Shown: positions 29,948-41,623, counted from the stretch's first letter. The stretch: 56,754 nt of DNA from Exiguobacterium indicum HHS 31 (GCF_001939065.1 NZ_MPSZ01000011.1:1-56754), one strand, 5' to 3'. Numbers and translations: made by a program. Notes: a model not told the origin generated them from the letters alone.

Positions 29948-32900
29948 TTATTCTACCGGAGAATCGGCTTCTACAGGTGCTTCGCCAGCTACTTCGAGAT
30001 CGATCTGACGGTAACGTGACATCCCAGTACCAGCTGGAACCAACTTACCAATAATGACGTTCTCTTTCAAGCCGCGAAGGTAGTCGCTCTTCCCTTTAAT
30101 CGCTGCATCCGTAAGGACACGAGTCGTTTCTTGGAACGACGCAGCCGATAGGAATGAATCTGTTTCAAGTGACGCTTTCGTGATACCGAGAAGAACTGGT
30201 TTCGCCGAAGCGAGAGCTTTCCCGTTACGGAGCGCTTCTTTACAAGCTTCCTTGAACGTGCTGATATCGACGAGCGAACCTGGTAAGAGTGAAGTCTCAC
30301 CAGACTCGATGACACGTACGCGACGGATCATTTGGCGAACCATGACCTCGACGTGTTTGTCACCGATCTCAACCCCTTGCATCCGGTATACTTTTTGAAC
30401 TTCTTGGAGCAAGTAGTTCTGAACGCCGGATACACCTTTAACGTTCAAGAGTTCTTTCGGATCGATCGAACCTTCCGTGAAGACTTGACCGGCTTTGACC
30501 TCGTCCCCGAGCTGAACACGTAGACGCGAACCGAATGGGATCGTGTATGTGCGTGTTTCGCTGAGTCCTTGGACCGTCAATTCACGTTTGTCACGCGATT
30601 CCGTGAAGTCGATGACTTGACCATCGATTTCCGAGATGACCGCTTGACCTTTCGGGTTACGCGCTTCGAACAACTCTTGGATACGCGGAAGACCTTGTGT
30701 GATATCGTCCCCGGCAACCCCACCTGTGTGGAAGGTACGCATCGTAAGCTGCGTTCCTGGCTCACCGATTGATTGTGCCGCGATGATACCGACAGCTTCG
30801 CCGACTTCGACGTCGTTGCCTGTTGCCAAGTTGCGTCCGTAACATTTCTTACAGACACCATGGCTTGTGTTACATGTGAAGGCAGTACGGATCTCAACGT
30901 TGTCGACACCAGCGTCCGTGATGGCACGCGCGAGGTCTTCATCGATGAGTTCGTTCGTTGAAACGAGGACTTCTCCTGTTTCAGGGTGAACGACGTTTTC
31001 GAATGCAGTACGGCCGACAAGGCGGTCGTAGAGGCTTTCAATCTCTTCCGTTCCTTCACGGAGTGCTGTGACGCGGATACCACGATCCGTTCCACAATCA
31101 TCTTCACGGATGATGACGTCTTGAGCAACGTCAACGAGACGACGAGTCAGGTAACCTGAGTCAGCCGTTTTCAAGGCTGTATCGGCAAGACCTTTACGTG
31201 CACCGTGTGTCGAGATGAAGTATTCCTGTACCGTTAGACCCTCACGGAACGATGATTTGATCGGGAGCTCGATGATCCGTCCACTTGGAGCGGCCATGAG
31301 TCCACGCATACCAGCGAGCTGCGTGAAGTTCGACGCGTTACCACGGGCACCGGAGTCACTCATCATGAAGATCGGGTTGAGACGGTTGAGGGATTTCATC
31401 AGACGAGACTGAATTTCATCCTTCGCATCATTCCACGATTTAACGACGCGCTCATAGCGCTCGTCTTCTGTGATGAGACCACGACGGTACGATTTCATGA
31501 CGCGGTCGACATTGTCCTGCGCTTCAACAAGAATCTCTTGTTTGTCCGGAAGAACGATGATGTCCGCGATCCCTACCGTGATACCGGCACGAGTCGAGTG
31601 TTTGAATCCGAGGTTTTTCATGCGGTCGAGCATGCGGCTTGTTTCTGTCGTCTCAAACCGTTTGAAGACTTCCGCGATGACATTTCCAAGGAATCCTTTT
31701 TTGAACGGGTCGATGATCGGACGGTTCTTCAGTTCTGCCGCGACATCTGTTCCTTTTTCAAGGAAGTACTTGTCTGGCGTCGCTTCTTGAAGGTTCGTCA
31801 TCGTTGGTTCGTTCAAGTAAGGGAACGTCGTTGGGAGGATCTCGTTGAAGATCAACTTACCGACTGTTGTAATCAATAATTTCTCGTTTTGCTCTTCCGT
31901 GAATGTCGGGTTCTTGAGAACTCCGGCTGGAATCGCAACACGTGTATGGAAGTGCGCATAACCGTTTTGGTAAGCGATGAGCGCTTCGTTCACTGTCGAG
32001 AAGATTTTACCTTCGCCGATCGCGTTTTCGCGCTCGAGCGTGAGGTAGTAGTTACCGAGGACCATATCCTGCGATGGTGTAACAACAGGTTTACCGTCTT
32101 TCGGGTTCAAGATGTTTTGTGCAGCGAGCATGAGAAGACGTGCTTCTGCTTGTGCTTCTGCCGAAAGTGGTACGTGAACCGCCATTTGGTCACCATCGAA
32201 ATCGGCGTTGTATGCCGTACATACGAGTGGGTGAAGGCGAATCGCGCGTCCTTCGACGAGCGTTGGTTCGAACGCCTGGATACCGAGACGGTGAAGTGTC
32301 GGTGCACGGTTCAAGAGAACCGGATGCTCACGGATGACTTCTTCGAGGACATCCCAGATTTCAGGTTGAACGCGCTCGATTTTCCGTTTCGCACTCTTGA
32401 TGTTCGGTGCGATGCCACGAGAGACGAGTTCTTTCATGACGAACGGTTTGAAGAGTTCAAGGGCCATTTCTTTTGGAAGACCACATTGATACATCTTCAG
32501 GTTTGGACCAACGACGATAACCGAACGACCAGAGTAGTCGACACGTTTACCGAGCAAGTTTTGACGGAAACGTCCTTGTTTCCCTTTCAACATGTGTGAA
32601 AGTGATTTAAGTGGACGGTTACCTGGTCCAGTGACTGGACGACCGCGACGACCGTTATCGATCAAAGCATCAACTGCTTCTTGAAGCATCCGTTTTTCAT
32701 TCTGAACGATGATGTTCGGAGCGCCAAGGTCAAGAAGACGCTTGAGACGGTTGTTACGGTTGATGACGCGGCGGTACAAGTCGTTCAAGTCAGACGTTGC
32801 GAAACGTCCGCCATCGAGTTGAACCATCGGACGAAGTTCCGGTGGGATGACTGGAAGTACTTCAAGCACCATCCATTCTGGATTGTTGCCTGAGTTACGG

Positions 32901-33547
32901 AACGCATCGAGGACTTCAAGGCGTTTGATCGCACGCGTACGACGTTGTCCTTGAATCATACGAAGCTCTTCACGTAATGCAGCGACTTCTTTATCGAGTT
33001 CTACGTCACGGAGCAATTTACGAACTGCTTCCGCACCCATTTCAGCAGTGAACGAACGACCGAACTTCTCACGATATGCACGGTATTCTTTCTCTGAAAG
33101 GAGTTGTTTCTTCTCAAGTGTCGATTCGCCTGGATCTGTGACGACGTACGACGCGAAGTAGATGATCTCTTCTAACGCACGCGGTGACATGTCGAGGACG
33201 AGTCCCATACGGCTAGGAATTCCTTTGAAGTACCAGATGTGCGAAACCGGTGCTGCGAGCTCGATGTGACCCATGCGCTCACGACGGACTTTCGACTTCG
33301 TGACTTCAACGCCACAGCGGTCACAAATGATTCCTTTATAGCGGATCCGTTTGTATTTACCACAGTAACATTCCCAGTCTTTTGTTGGACCAAAGATACG
33401 TTCACAGAACAAACCGTCTTTCTCCGGTTTGAGTGTACGATAGTTGATCGTCTCCGGCTTTTTCACTTCCCCGAAAGACCATGAACGGATCTTTTCGGGG
33501 GAAGCGAGGCCGATTTGCATATATTCAAATCTATTAACATCTACCAA
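29948..33547 (-). CDS. rpoC: RNA polymerase beta' subunit
   Basis: The 1199-residue product starts at a TTG codon behind GGGAGG, as in B. subtilis ([20 protein letters not shown]). The N-terminal zinc site is [17 protein letters not shown]2-C (about residues 60-78). The catalytic Mg motif is [12 protein letters not shown] (about 447-458). The second zinc cluster is CGTDRG...[11 protein letters not shown]. Trigger loop and bridge helix regions appear normal. It follows rpoB by 20 nt. Confidence 0.98.
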   Translation of the reverse strand: MVDVNRFEYMQIGLASPEKIRSWSFGEVKKPETINYRTLKPEKDGLFCERIFGPTKDWECYCGKYKRIRYKGIICDRCGVEVTKSKVRRERMGHIELAAPVSHIWYFKGIPSRMGLVLDMSPRALEEIIYFASYVVTDPGESTLEKKQLLSEKEYRAYREKFGRSFTAEMGAEAVRKLLRDVELDKEVAALREELRMIQGQRRTRAIKRLEVLDAFRNSGNNPEWMVLEVLPVIPPELRPMVQLDGGRFATSDLNDLYRRVINRNNRLKRLLDLGAPNIIVQNEKRMLQEAVDALIDNGRRGRPVTGPGNRPLKSLSHMLKGKQGRFRQNLLGKRVDYSGRSVIVVGPNLKMYQCGLPKEMALELFKPFVMKELVSRGIAPNIKSAKRKIERVQPEIWDVLEEVIREHPVLLNRAPTLHRLGIQAFEPTLVEGRAIRLHPLVCTAYNADFDGDQMAVHVPLSAEAQAEARLLMLAAQNILNPKDGKPVVTPSQDMVLGNYYLTLERENAIGEGKIFSTVNEALIAYQNGYAHFHTRVAIPAGVLKNPTFTEEQNEKLLITTVGKLIFNEILPTTFPYLNEPTMTNLQEATPDKYFLEKGTDVAAELKNRPIIDPFKKGFLGNVIAEVFKRFETTETSRMLDRMKNLGFKHSTRAGITVGIADIIVLPDKQEILVEAQDNVDRVMKSYRRGLITEDERYERVVKSWNDAKDEIQSRLMKSLNRLNPIFMMSDSGARGNASNFTQLAGMRGLMAAPSGRIIELPIKSSFREGLTVQEYFISTHGARKGLADTALKTADSGYLTRRLVDVAQDVIIREDDCGTDRGIRVTALREGTEEIESLYDRLVGRTAFENVVHPETGEVLVSTNELIDEDLARAITDAGVDNVEIRTAFTCNTSHGVCKKCYGRNLATGNDVEVGEAVGIIAAQSIGEPGTQLTMRTFHTGGVAGDDITQGLPRIQELFEARNPKGQAVISEIDGQVIDFTESRDKRELTVQGLSETRTYTIPFGSRLRVQLGDEVKAGQVFTEGSIDPKELLNVKGVSGVQNYLLQEVQKVYRMQGVEIGDKHVEVMVRQMIRRVRVIESGETSLLPGSLVDISTFKEACKEALRNGKALASAKPVLLGITKASLETDSFLSAASFQETTRVLTDAAIKGKSDYLRGLKENVIIGKLVPAGTGMSRYRQIDLEVAGEAPVEADSPVE

Positions 33548-33567
33548 GGGGTGGACCTCCCTTTCGC

Positions 33568-36500
33568 TTATTCCTCTTCAGTAACAACTGGTGCGACAGG
33601 CGCTTGAACTTCTTCGAGTGCTGGAGTCGCGTTCGGGATATTGTCCTCGTCTTCGTCGCGCATTTCGATTTCTTCATCATCAGCAGACATCATCTTGACG
33701 TCCATACCAAGGGATTGAAGCTCTTTAATGAGGACTCGGAACGATTCCGGTACGCCCGGTTGTGGTACATTCTCACCTTTAACGATTGCTTCGTACGCTT
33801 TAACACGACCGATCGTGTCATCCGACTTGATTGTAAGGATCTCTTGGAGCGTGTAGGCTGCGCCGTATGCTTCAAGTGCCCATACTTCCATCTCACCGAA
33901 ACGCTGACCACCGAACTGGGCTTTACCACCGAGCGGTTGTTGTGTGACGAGTGAGTATGGTCCTGTCGAACGTGCGTGAAGTTTATCATCGACCATGTGA
34001 GCAAGTTTAATCATATACATGACACCGACAGAGATGCGGTTGTCGAACGCTTCACCCGAACGACCATCATAAAGGACAGTCTTCGCGTCGCGATCCATAC
34101 CTGCTTCTTCAATCGTTGCCCAAACATCTTCCTCACGCGCACCATCGAATACCGGTGATGCGACTTTGATGCCGAGTTGACGTGCTGCCATCCCGAGGTG
34201 AAGCTCGAGCAACTGCCCGATGTTCATCCGTGATGGAACCCCAAGTGGGTTCAACATGATGTCAATTGGCGTACCGTCTGGCATGTACGGCATGTCTTCT
34301 TCTGGAAGGATACGCGAGATAACACCTTTGTTACCGTGACGACCCGCCATTTTGTCACCCTCGTGAATCTTACGCTTCTGAACGATATAAGCACGGATCA
34401 ACTGGTTGACACCAGGTGAGAGCTCGTCCCCATTATCGCGATCGAAGATTTTGACGTCGAGGATGATTCCATCACCACCGTGTGGTACACGGAGAGATGT
34501 ATCACGGACTTCACGTGCTTTTTCACCGAAGATTGCATGAAGAAGACGTTCTTCCGCTGTCAATTCCGTTACACCCTTCGGCGTAACTTTACCGACGAGG
34601 ATATCGCCGTCCTTGACTTCCGCACCGACGCGGATGATTCCGCGATCGTCGAGGTTTTTCAAGGCATCATCACCGACGTTCGGAATATCACGTGTGATTT
34701 CTTCCGGTCCGAGTTTCGTATCACGCGACTCACATTCGTATTCTTCGATGTGGATCGATGTGTAGACGTCATCTTTGACAAGACGCTCACTCATGATGAC
34801 AGCATCCTCATAGTTGTAACCATCCCATGTCATGAAACCGACGAGTACGTTGCGACCAAGCGCAAGTTCCCCACCGTCCATCGATGGACCATCTGCAAGG
34901 ATCTCGCCTTTATCGACTGGGTCGCCTGCTTTGATGATTGGTTTTTGGTTATAACACGTTCCTTGGTTAGAACGGATGAATTTTTGAATCTTGTAACGGT
35001 CGAGTTCACCTTCAACGATGTTGCCATCGACTTCCGTCGTACGACGGACAAGGATTTCACGCGCCGTGACACGCTCAGCGATCCCTGCGTGCTTCGCAAC
35101 GACAGCGGCTCCTGAGTCTTTCGCAGACACGTACTCCATTCCTGTACCGACAATCGGAGATTCCGGGTTCAGAAGTGGGACGGCCTGACGTTGCATGTTC
35201 GCTCCCATGAGGGCACGGTTCGAGTCATCGTTCTCAAGGAACGGGATACAAGCCGTTGCGGCAGATACAACCTGCTTCGGCGAAACGTCCATGTAATCGA
35301 CACGTGCTGGTTCGACAGACAAGTTTTGTCCACGGAAACGTGAAAGGACGTGTGAATCTTGGAACGTCTTCTCTTCCGTCAACAACATGTTTGCCTGTGC
35401 GACGACGTAGAGATCCTCTTCGTCAGCAGTCATGTAGTGGATTTCATCCGTGACGACGCCCGTTTCTGGATCGACACGACGATATGGCGCTTCGATGAAG
35501 CCGTACTCATTGACCTTCGCGTATGAAGACAACGAGTTGATCAAACCGATGTTTGGTCCCTCTGGCGTTTCGATCGGACACATACGGGAATAGTGCGAGT
35601 AGTGTACGTCACGAACTTCGAAACCAGCGCGCTCACGTGTCAAACCACCAGGTCCGAGTGCTGAAAGACGACGTTTGTGCGTCAATTCCGCAAGCGGGTT
35701 CGTTTGATCCATGAACTGAGACAACTGCGAGCTACCGAAGAACTCTTTAATCGATGCGATAACTGGACGAATGTTGATCAATGCCTGTGGCGTGATCGCA
35801 TTCTGATCCTGAATCGACATCCGTTCCTTAACGACACGTTCCATCCGTGAGAGACCGATCCGGAATTGGTTCTGGAGCAGCTCACCGACTGAACGAAGAC
35901 GACGGTTACCAAGGTGGTCGATATCGTCTGTCGTACCGACTTCATGCAACAAGTTGAAGAAGTAGTTGATGGCAGCAATCATGTCAGCAGGCGTGATGTG
36001 CTTGATGTCACGATCGATGTTACCGTTACCGATGATATTGATGATGCGTTCACCTTCAGCATCGTCCGGTGCGAACACCTTGATTGACTGTAAGTTGAAA
36101 GCCTCACCCTGCGTCACGCCGCCTGTAGGCGTCGCTTCGATGTAACCAACGGATCCTTCAAGGAATGGAAGGACTTTATCGAGCATACGACGATCAAGGA
36201 CCGTTCCTGCTTCCGCGATGACTTCACCTGTCTCAGGATCAACAAGCGTTTCCGCAAGTTTTTGACCGAAGAGACGGTTCTTAAGATGAAGCTTTTTATT
36301 GATTTTATAACGACCAACGTTTGCCAAATCATAACGTTTCGGGTCAAAGAAGCGCGACACGAGCAACGCTTTTGCGTTTTCGACTGTCGGCGGCTCTCCC
36401 GGACGTAGACGCTCATAAATCTCGATGAGGGCTTTTTCCGTTGATTCCGTATTATCTTTTTCAAGTGAATTCCGGAGGTACTCATCATCACCGAGAAGAT

Positions 36501-37125
36501 CGATGATTTCCTGATCCGTACCGAAACCAAGAGCACGTAAAAGAACCGTTACTGGAATCTTACGCGTGCGATCAATGCGAACATAAACGATGTCTTTCGC
36601 GTCTGTCTCGAGCTCGAGCCATGCACCACGGTTTGGGATGACTGTCGCGGAGAATCCACGCTTACCGTTCTTATCTAACTTATTGTTGTAATAAACACTT
36701 GGCGAACGAACAAGCTGCGAAACGATTACGCGCTCCGCTCCATTGATGATGAATGTTCCCGACTCCGTCATAAGCGGGAAGTCACCCATGAAGACTTCTT
36801 GTTCTTTCAATTCACCCGTCTCTTTATTTTGAAGACGGACTTTAACGCGTAGTGGTGCCGAATAGGTCACGTCGCGCTCTTTCGATTCATCGATCGAATA
36901 CTTCGGCTCTCCGAGCGAGTAGTCGATGAATTCTAATACGAGATTCCCTGTGAAATCGGAAATCGGCGAAATGTCATGAAACATCTCACGAAGACCTTCC
37001 CGCAGGAACCACTCATACGAATTCGTTTGAATCTCGATTAAGTTTGGAAGTTCCAATACTTCGCTGATACGTGCATAGCTTCTTCTCTGACGGTGACGAC
37101 CGTACTGAACAAGTTGACCAGTCAA
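33568..37125 (-). CDS. rpoB: RNA polymerase beta subunit
   Basis: The 1185-residue product is best started at TTG 37125 ([20 protein letters not shown]), the same start form as in B. subtilis, with GAGAGGTG upstream; a GTG at 37134 lies inside that site. The rifampicin region reads [20 protein letters not shown] followed by [17 protein letters not shown], with wild-type Ser, Asp, His and Ser at the usual resistance positions. [13 protein letters not shown] is present. The acidic C-terminal tail is rich in Glu and Asp. Confidence 0.98.
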   Translation of the reverse strand: MTGQLVQYGRHRQRRSYARISEVLELPNLIEIQTNSYEWFLREGLREMFHDISPISDFTGNLVLEFIDYSLGEPKYSIDESKERDVTYSAPLRVKVRLQNKETGELKEQEVFMGDFPLMTESGTFIINGAERVIVSQLVRSPSVYYNNKLDKNGKRGFSATVIPNRGAWLELETDAKDIVYVRIDRTRKIPVTVLLRALGFGTDQEIIDLLGDDEYLRNSLEKDNTESTEKALIEIYERLRPGEPPTVENAKALLVSRFFDPKRYDLANVGRYKINKKLHLKNRLFGQKLAETLVDPETGEVIAEAGTVLDRRMLDKVLPFLEGSVGYIEATPTGGVTQGEAFNLQSIKVFAPDDAEGERIINIIGNGNIDRDIKHITPADMIAAINYFFNLLHEVGTTDDIDHLGNRRLRSVGELLQNQFRIGLSRMERVVKERMSIQDQNAITPQALINIRPVIASIKEFFGSSQLSQFMDQTNPLAELTHKRRLSALGPGGLTRERAGFEVRDVHYSHYSRMCPIETPEGPNIGLINSLSSYAKVNEYGFIEAPYRRVDPETGVVTDEIHYMTADEEDLYVVAQANMLLTEEKTFQDSHVLSRFRGQNLSVEPARVDYMDVSPKQVVSAATACIPFLENDDSNRALMGANMQRQAVPLLNPESPIVGTGMEYVSAKDSGAAVVAKHAGIAERVTAREILVRRTTEVDGNIVEGELDRYKIQKFIRSNQGTCYNQKPIIKAGDPVDKGEILADGPSMDGGELALGRNVLVGFMTWDGYNYEDAVIMSERLVKDDVYTSIHIEEYECESRDTKLGPEEITRDIPNVGDDALKNLDDRGIIRVGAEVKDGDILVGKVTPKGVTELTAEERLLHAIFGEKAREVRDTSLRVPHGGDGIILDVKIFDRDNGDELSPGVNQLIRAYIVQKRKIHEGDKMAGRHGNKGVISRILPEEDMPYMPDGTPIDIMLNPLGVPSRMNIGQLLELHLGMAARQLGIKVASPVFDGAREEDVWATIEEAGMDRDAKTVLYDGRSGEAFDNRISVGVMYMIKLAHMVDDKLHARSTGPYSLVTQQPLGGKAQFGGQRFGEMEVWALEAYGAAYTLQEILTIKSDDTIGRVKAYEAIVKGENVPQPGVPESFRVLIKELQSLGMDVKMMSADDEEIEMRDEDEDNIPNATPALEEVQAPVAPVVTEEE

Positions 37126-37308
37126 CTGATTCACCTCTCAGACCCACTTCTTCTTATAGAGAAGGACGGGTGTAATATCGAACATTGAAGCCATTTTTTG
37201 ATTGATAAGCGCAAAAAAGCGACGTCTTGTCTACTCAATCATCTGTAGTCGAGAACGCCAGCTGCTTTCAAACATCTTATCCAAAAATCACTCCAATGGC
37301 ATTTTATA
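37126..37308 (-). other. rpoB leader
   Basis: The stretch from the predicted transcript start to rpoB is about 175 nt without a gene. I see no strong terminator; a GCGCAAAAAAGCG-like short inverted pair lies near 37208-37220. Confidence 0.4.
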
Positions 37309-37337
37309 ATACTATCATAGACACAACATGCGGTCAA
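37309..37337 (-). promoter_or_regulatory. rpoB-rpoC promoter
   Basis: On the minus strand -35 TTGACC (37332-37337), 17-bp spacer, -10 TAGTAT (37309-37314), placed right after the ybxB stop codon. Confidence 0.78.
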
Positions 37338-37356
37338 CGACAAATCCTTCGATTTG

Positions 37357-37953
37357 TCAAGACCGAATTGATTTAAATATTGAGTACCCTTTATCGCGGG
37401 TAACTGTCTCACACATACCGAATACGTCTTCCATCAATTTCTTCGCTGATGGTCCACCTTGTTTCTTTTGAATGACGACCCAAAGCTCGCCGCCGACGAC
37501 AAGGTGATCATATGCTTCCCGGAGAATACGATGAACGACCGTTTTTCCTGCCCGAATCGGTGGATTCGTCACGATCGCTGCGAATGTCGATTCGCCTACC
37601 CCATCATACCCGTCACTCACACCGGTCGTCACGGAAACACCGTTCGCGCGCGCATTGTCTGCCGCTAGTTCGAGCGCCCGTTCATTGACATCGATCAAGT
37701 GTGCCGGACGACCCGTCGACTTCGAAAGTGCGATGCCCATCGGTCCGTATCCGCAACCGACATCCAAGATGTCTCCCGCTACAGCCGGTTCCGTGAATGC
37801 CTCGATCAACAGACGGGAACCAAAATCGATTCCGTTCTTCGAAAAGACACCATGGTCCGATGTAAAGCGGAGCGTCTGACCACGCAGAACATATTCCCAC
37901 GTCTTCGGATCTCGTTTCGATGAAGGGTCATTCGTATAATAATGATCCGCCAT
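37357..37953 (-). CDS. ybxB: class I SAM-dependent methyltransferase, RsmC-like (YbxB)
   Basis: The 198-residue product starts MADHYYTNDPSSKRDPKTWE at ATG 37953 behind GGGGAAGG. The SAM-binding motif I is ILDVGCGYGPMGIALSK (about residues 59-75), motif II region LIDVNERALELA, and the catalytic IVTNPPIRAGK (NPP(I/F), about 122-132) of N-methylating MTS enzymes. The RsmC family methylates G1207 of 16S rRNA; the substrate here is inferred. It stands between rplL and rpoB as in Bacillus. Confidence 0.85.
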   Translation of the reverse strand: MADHYYTNDPSSKRDPKTWEYVLRGQTLRFTSDHGVFSKNGIDFGSRLLIEAFTEPAVAGDILDVGCGYGPMGIALSKSTGRPAHLIDVNERALELAADNARANGVSVTTGVSDGYDGVGESTFAAIVTNPPIRAGKTVVHRILREAYDHLVVGGELWVVIQKKQGGPSAKKLMEDVFGMCETVTRDKGYSIFKSIRS

Positions 37954-37983
37954 GTTTCCTTCCCCTCTCATGTAAAAGATGAA

Positions 37984-38016
37984 AACAAAAGAAGCTCGCA
38001 ATGCGAGCTTCTTTTG
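37984..38016 (-). terminator. terminator after rplL
   Basis: A near-perfect hairpin, CAAAAGAAGCTCGCA with TGCGAGCTTCTTTTG (37986-38016), ends in TTTTGTTTTC on the minus strand, 19 nt after the rplL stop. Its symmetry would let it work in both directions. It partially separates rplJL from ybxB-rpoBC. Confidence 0.85.
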
Positions 38017-38035
38017 TTTCTACGGAAGAAGAAAA

Positions 38036-38404
38036 TTACTTAACTTCTACAGTAGCGCCAGCTTCTTCAAGCTTAGCTTTCATTGCTTCAGCGTCTTCTT
38101 TCGAAACGCCTTCTTTAACTGGTGCTGGAGTTCCGTCTACGAGAGCTTTCGCTTCTTTAAGACCGAGACCAGTCAATTCGCGAACTGCTTTGATGACGTT
38201 GATTTTACCAGATCCAGCGTTAGTAAGGATAACGTCGAATTCAGTTTGCTCTTCAGCTGCTGCGCCTGCGCCAGCACCTGCAACTGCTACTGGAGCTGCT
38301 GCTGATACGCCGAATTCTTCTTCGATTGTTTTTACGAGTTCGTTAAGTTCAAGAACAGTCATGCCCTTGAGGTCTTCGATAAATTGCTCTTTGTTGAAAG
38401 CCAT
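38036..38404 (-). CDS. rplL: 50S ribosomal protein L7/L12
   Basis: The 122-residue product has an N-terminal dimerisation helix pair ([20 protein letters not shown]), an Ala/Gly-rich hinge (about residues 37-53) and the globular C-terminal domain with [20 protein letters not shown], which recruits translation factors. Start behind AAAGGAGGAA. Confidence 0.98.
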   Translation of the reverse strand: MAFNKEQFIEDLKGMTVLELNELVKTIEEEFGVSAAAPVAVAGAGAGAAAEEQTEFDVILTNAGSGKINVIKAVRELTGLGLKEAKALVDGTPAPVKEGVSKEDAEAMKAKLEEAGATVEVK

Positions 38405-38480
38405 TATGGTTTTCCTCCTTTGATTTAGCCCACGTTGGGGTGTGAAAATTGTGTTGGTTGCCTATCCCGCTAAGCAGAAA

Positions 38481-38987
38481 TTAAGCAGATTGTTCTTCTT
38501 TTTGCTCTGCGATTGCGTTCGTTGCCACCGCGAGTCCACGGATTGGCGCTTGAAGCACGCTGAGGAGCATCGAAAGGAGACCTTCGCGTGATGGAAGTTC
38601 CGCAAGGGCTTTGACATCTTCTACTGAAGTGACTTTGCCTTCGATGATACCACCTTTAAGTTCGAGAGCCTTGTGCGTTTTAGCGAAGTCGTTCAAGATC
38701 TTAGCTGGCGCGATAACGTCTTCATTGCTGAAGGCGATCGCACTAGGACCTGTGAAGACTTCATCAAGACCTTCGAGGTTGCTTTGAACTGCCGCGCGGC
38801 GGAGGAGACCGTTTTTGTAAACTTTGAATTCAACGCCCGCTTCGCGGAGTTGTTTACGAAGTTCAGTGACTTCTTCTACTGTGAGACCACGGTAGTCGAC
38901 GACAACTGTTCCTGCGCTCGCTTGGAGTTTCTCAGCGATCTCAGATACGAGATCCGCTTTGACAGCGATAACTTTTTCGTTTGCCAT
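38481..38987 (-). CDS. rplJ: 50S ribosomal protein L10
   Basis: The 168-residue product has [20 protein letters not shown] and YKNGLLRRA, the rRNA-binding part, and a C-terminal helix that carries the L7/L12 dimers. Start ATG 38987 behind AGGAGGTGC. It is preceded by an L10-type leader with an attenuator, the site at which the L10-L12 complex is thought to limit its own synthesis. Confidence 0.97.
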   Translation of the reverse strand: MANEKVIAVKADLVSEIAEKLQASAGTVVVDYRGLTVEEVTELRKQLREAGVEFKVYKNGLLRRAAVQSNLEGLDEVFTGPSAIAFSNEDVIAPAKILNDFAKTHKALELKGGIIEGKVTSVEDVKALAELPSREGLLSMLLSVLQAPIRGLAVATNAIAEQKEEQSA

Positions 38988-38999
38988 TTCTGTTGCACC

Positions 39000-39190
39000 T
39001 CCTGGTAGATGAAATGTACCGGTGCGAGGGGCTGCTCGATTTCAAATAAAAAGCCTCCGTCTGCAGAGCAGAGGAGGCGTAATCGTCAAAAAGGATACCT
39101 GAACAAACAGGCTCTCTGAGCAAGAACACCTCGGAAGGATTTATGCCCATGTGAGCACCTTCTGTCTACGGTATGTCGAAATATATCAAC
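39000..39190 (-). promoter_or_regulatory. L10-type ribosomal protein leader
   Basis: The minus-strand leader contains GTAGACAGAAGGTGC...AATCCTTCCGAGGTG, the conserved kink-turn-like core seen in the L10(L12)4-binding leader of Bacilli. It is followed by the alternating hairpin GAGCCTGTTTGTTCAGGTATCC and the terminator at 39053-39078. Binding by excess L10-L12 would favour termination before rplJ. Confidence 0.75.
39046..39078 (-). terminator. attenuator terminator in the rplJ leader
   Basis: GCCTCC and GGAGGC pair (39053-39078), strengthened by CTGC/GCAG, and are followed by TTTTTA on the minus strand, about 60 nt before rplJ. It lies inside the leader of its own operon, so it acts as an attenuator. 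Confidence 0.8.
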
Positions 39191-39197
39191 GTTTTAT

Positions 39198-39227
39198 ACT
39201 GTAACAGCGTTCTTAGAACGTTGTCAA
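39198..39227 (-). promoter_or_regulatory. rplJ-rplL promoter
   Basis: A perfect -35 TTGACA (39222-39227), 18-bp spacer and -10 TACAGT (39198-39203) on the minus strand, 18 nt after the rplA stop. Confidence 0.85.
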
Positions 39228-39244
39228 GTTCGTTTTAGACGAAA

Positions 39245-39931
39245 TTATTTCGCGAAGTCAGCTGAAGATACTTTTACACCAGGACCCATTGTAGAAGCGA
39301 TCGCGATGTTCTTAAGGTATACACCTTTAGCAGTAGCAGGCTTAACTTTTACGAGAGTTTCGATAACTGTGTTGATGTTCTCAACGAGTTTCTCGTTATC
39401 GAATGATTTTTTACCGACAGGAACGTGGATGTTACCTGATTTGTCGACACGGTACTCAACTTTACCAGCTTTGATATCGTTGATTGCTTTTGTGACGTCA
39501 AATGTAACTGTACCTGTTTTCGGGTTTGGCATGAGGCCTTTTGGTCCGAGAACGCGACCAAGTTTACCAACTTCACCCATCATGTCTGGTGTCGCGACGA
39601 TAACGTCGAAGTCGAACCATCCTTGTTGGATTTTGTTGATGTACTCAGCATCACCAGCGTAATCTGCTCCAGCAGCTTCCGCTTCTTTTAATTTCTCACC
39701 TTTCGCGAAGACGAGAACTTTTTGTGTTTTACCAGTACCGTGTGGCAATACGACTGCTCCACGGATTTGTTGGTCTGCTTTCTTCGGGTCTACTCCGAGA
39801 CGAACAGCCAATTCGATAGTCTCATCGAATTTCGCAGTTGCAGATTTTTTAGTCAAATCTACAGCTTCTGCGAGTTCGTATGAAACCGTACGATCGATAA
39901 GCTTAGCAGCTTCTTTGTACTTCTTACCCAT
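39245..39931 (-). CDS. rplA: 50S ribosomal protein L1
   Basis: The 228-residue product starts [20 protein letters not shown] at ATG 39931 behind [32 protein letters not shown] and the [15 protein letters not shown] signature are clear. L1 forms the mobile stalk near the E site and in many bacteria represses its own operon. Confidence 0.97.
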   Translation of the reverse strand: MGKKYKEAAKLIDRTVSYELAEAVDLTKKSATAKFDETIELAVRLGVDPKKADQQIRGAVVLPHGTGKTQKVLVFAKGEKLKEAEAAGADYAGDAEYINKIQQGWFDFDVIVATPDMMGEVGKLGRVLGPKGLMPNPKTGTVTFDVTKAINDIKAGKVEYRVDKSGNIHVPVGKKSFDNEKLVENINTVIETLVKVKPATAKGVYLKNIAIASTMGPGVKVSSADFAK

Positions 39932-40048
39932 TTTAGGTTCCTCCTTTGTGGTTGTGCGGAAAATCCTCCCACATAATGAAAGGGTAGCAGGCTTCAAGAA
40001 ACTATCCGCCTGCGACCCTCATCGTTGTTCATGGTAATCAAAAAGACA

Positions 40049-40474
40049 TTAGTCTTCGATTACGATACCCATAGAACGTGCAGTACCTTCAACCATCAAC
40101 ATTGCTGTTTCAACAGATGATGCGTTAAGGTCTGGCATTTTTGTTTCAGCGATTTCACGAACTTTGTCACGTTTGACAGTCGCTACTTTCTTACGGTTCG
40201 GTTCACCTGAACCACTCTCGATTCCAGCTGCTTTCTTCAAGAGAACTGCTGCTGGAGGAGTTTTAGTGATGAATGTGAATGAACGATCTTCAAAAACCGT
40301 GATGACTACAGGGATAATCAAGCCGGCTTGGTCTTGTGTACGAGCGTTGAACTCTTTACAGAAGCCCATGATGTTCACACCTGCTTGACCGAGTGCCGGT
40401 CCAACTGGTGGAGCTGGGTTTGCTTTGCCCGCAGGAATTTGAAGTTTTACGAGTTTCATAACCTTCTTCGCCAC
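40049..40474 (-). CDS. rplK: 50S ribosomal protein L11
   Basis: The 141-residue product starts at GTG 40474 ([12 protein letters not shown]), with AAGGAGGTG at 6 nt. [20 protein letters not shown] and [13 protein letters not shown] are conserved, as is the rRNA-binding C-terminal domain. L11 forms the factor-binding stalk base and activates RelA-type stringent response. It pairs with rplA. Confidence 0.97.
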   Translation of the reverse strand: MAKKVMKLVKLQIPAGKANPAPPVGPALGQAGVNIMGFCKEFNARTQDQAGLIIPVVITVFEDRSFTFITKTPPAAVLLKKAAGIESGSGEPNRKKVATVKRDKVREIAETKMPDLNASSVETAMLMVEGTARSMGIVIED

Positions 40475-40586
40475 GAGACACACCTCCTTAATTCTTTAAT
40501 GTGGTTTAATTGGACGTTGCGCGTCCTCCCACTCATTCTATTCGACGAGTTATTTATCGAAATAAGCACAACATCAAACACGAAAA

Positions 40587-40615
40587 ATTGTATCATTAAA
40601 ACAAAACATTCGCAA
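40587..40615 (-). promoter_or_regulatory. rplK-rplA promoter
   Basis: On the minus strand -35 TTGCGA (40610-40615), 17-bp spacer, -10 TACAAT (40587-40592), just after the nusG stop. The ~105-nt leader contains a stem GTGG...CCAC enclosing GGACG-CGCAA-CGTCC (40501-40532), possibly an L1 or L11 binding site. Confidence 0.8.
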
Positions 40616-40623
40616 TAGGAAAC

Positions 40624-41175
40624 TTAATCGATTTTATCGACCTGTGCGAAATCAAGCTCGACCTTCGTTTCGCGACCGAACATATCAACAGAGACTTTCA
40701 TTTTCTCAGCATCTGTATCAAGCTCCTCGATCGTACCTTCGAGATTTTCAAAAGCTCCTTCTTTGATTCGGACGATTTGTCCGAGTGAGAAGTCGTAACG
40801 GCTCTTCAGATCGACGAGACCCATTGATCCAAGGATGTTTTCCGCTTCTTCCGGAAGGAGTGGTGTCGGTTTTGAACCGCCGCCGACTGATCCGAGGAAG
40901 CCCGTGACGTTCGGAGTATTCCGGACGACATACCAAGAATCATCCGTCATGACCATCTCGACGAGGACATACCCCGGGAAGATCTTGACTTCACGTTCCT
41001 TGATTTTCGTTTCTCCCTTTTTGTTCGTTACTTCTTCTTGTACTGTTTCAATCGGAACGAGTACACGGAAGATTTTTTCGTCCATGTTCATGGATTCAAT
41101 CCGACGTTCAAGGTTCGCCTTGACGTTGTTTTCGAATCCGGAATACGTTTGGACGACAAACCATTGTTTCTCCAT
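40624..41175 (-). CDS. nusG: transcription termination/antitermination factor NusG
   Basis: The 183-residue product has the NGN domain starting WFVVQTYSGFENNVKANLER, the typical VFPGYVLVEM-like IFPGYVLVEMVMTDDSWYVV, and a C-terminal KOW domain (GQIVRIKEGAFENLEGTIEE). NusG binds the polymerase clamp and modulates pausing, Rho action and coupling to S10. It follows secE by 19 nt. Confidence 0.97.
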   Translation of the reverse strand: MEKQWFVVQTYSGFENNVKANLERRIESMNMDEKIFRVLVPIETVQEEVTNKKGETKIKEREVKIFPGYVLVEMVMTDDSWYVVRNTPNVTGFLGSVGGGSKPTPLLPEEAENILGSMGLVDLKSRYDFSLGQIVRIKEGAFENLEGTIEELDTDAEKMKVSVDMFGRETKVELDFAQVDKID

Positions 41176-41194
41176 GGTAGGCCACCTCTTCTTT

Positions 41195-41365
41195 TTACTT
41201 AATCAACCAGCTCATCAATGCGCTAAGCCCTGAATCGACGCCGAAGATGAAGACACCCATGAAGATCACCATACCGATGACCGTCAATGTGTATTTCGTC
41301 AGCTCTTTCCGTTTTGGCCAGCTCGTCTTTTTCAATTCATTCCATACGTCACGCAAAAATTTCAT
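41195..41365 (-). CDS. secE: protein translocase subunit SecE
   Basis: A 56-residue frame read from the minus strand begins MKFLRDVWNELKKTSWPKRK and has a single membrane helix (TVIGMVIFMGVFIFGV). The W-x-E-L-K-K-x-x-W-P-x-R/K-x-E-L amphipathic helix before it is the SecE signature. Start ATG 41365 follows GGAGGGAAAG, stop TAA at 41195-41197. It lies between rpmG and nusG, the universal place. Confidence 0.96.
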   Translation of the reverse strand: MKFLRDVWNELKKTSWPKRKELTKYTLTVIGMVIFMGVFIFGVDSGLSALMSWLIK

Positions 41366-41409
41366 CGTACTTTCCCTCCAGGATGTAATAAATCGGGACA
41401 GATGAAGCC

Positions 41410-41556
41410 TTATTTCGCTTCTTTATGAATCGTATGCGCGTTACAACGACGGCAGAATTTCTTAAATTCCAAGCGGACAGTGACGTCCTCTTTTTTCATC
41501 GTCGTATAGTCGCGGGCACCGCAATTATCACAAGCAAGGCCTACTTTCTTCGCCAT
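41410..41556 (-). CDS. rpmG: 50S ribosomal protein L33, zinc-binding type
   Basis: The 48-residue product starts MAKKVGLACDNCGARDYTTM at ATG 41556 behind AAGGAGGG. Two CxxC pairs (CDNC and CRRC) mark the zinc-binding (C+) form. It precedes secE and nusG as in B. subtilis, where the gene at this place is one of several L33 copies. Confidence 0.95.
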   Translation of the reverse strand: MAKKVGLACDNCGARDYTTMKKEDVTVRLEFKKFCRRCNAHTIHKEAK

Positions 41557-41623
41557 CTCAAAGCCCTCCTTCTTTGCCACTCTTCTCTTCTGTTGTGTTA
41601 CTTTCCTTCCCAAAAAAGAGCGT

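Noticed and set aside
29493-30008. A 171-codon plus-strand frame across rplGB and the rpoC end
   Set aside because: It covers the mapped minus-strand promoter, rplGB and two hairpins; its product has no family features.
31889-32599. A 236-codon open frame on the plus strand inside rpoC
   Set aside because: It lies wholly antisense to a certain gene, has no ribosome binding site and reads as low-quality Cys/Phe/Arg-rich protein. It is a by-product of rpoC codon use.
34480-35115. A 211-codon open frame on the plus strand inside rpoB
   Set aside because: Antisense to rpoB, no known motif, no promoter or ribosome site.
33988-35940. Resistance changes in rpoB and rpsL
   Set aside because: The rifampicin cluster and the S12 PKKPNS loop carry the usual wild-type residues.
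37339-37358. Perfect palindrome GACAAATC-CTTC-GATTTGTC at the ybxB stop as terminator
   Set aside because: No T-run follows on the minus strand, and the next bases form the rpoB -35 box. It may be mRNA structure only.
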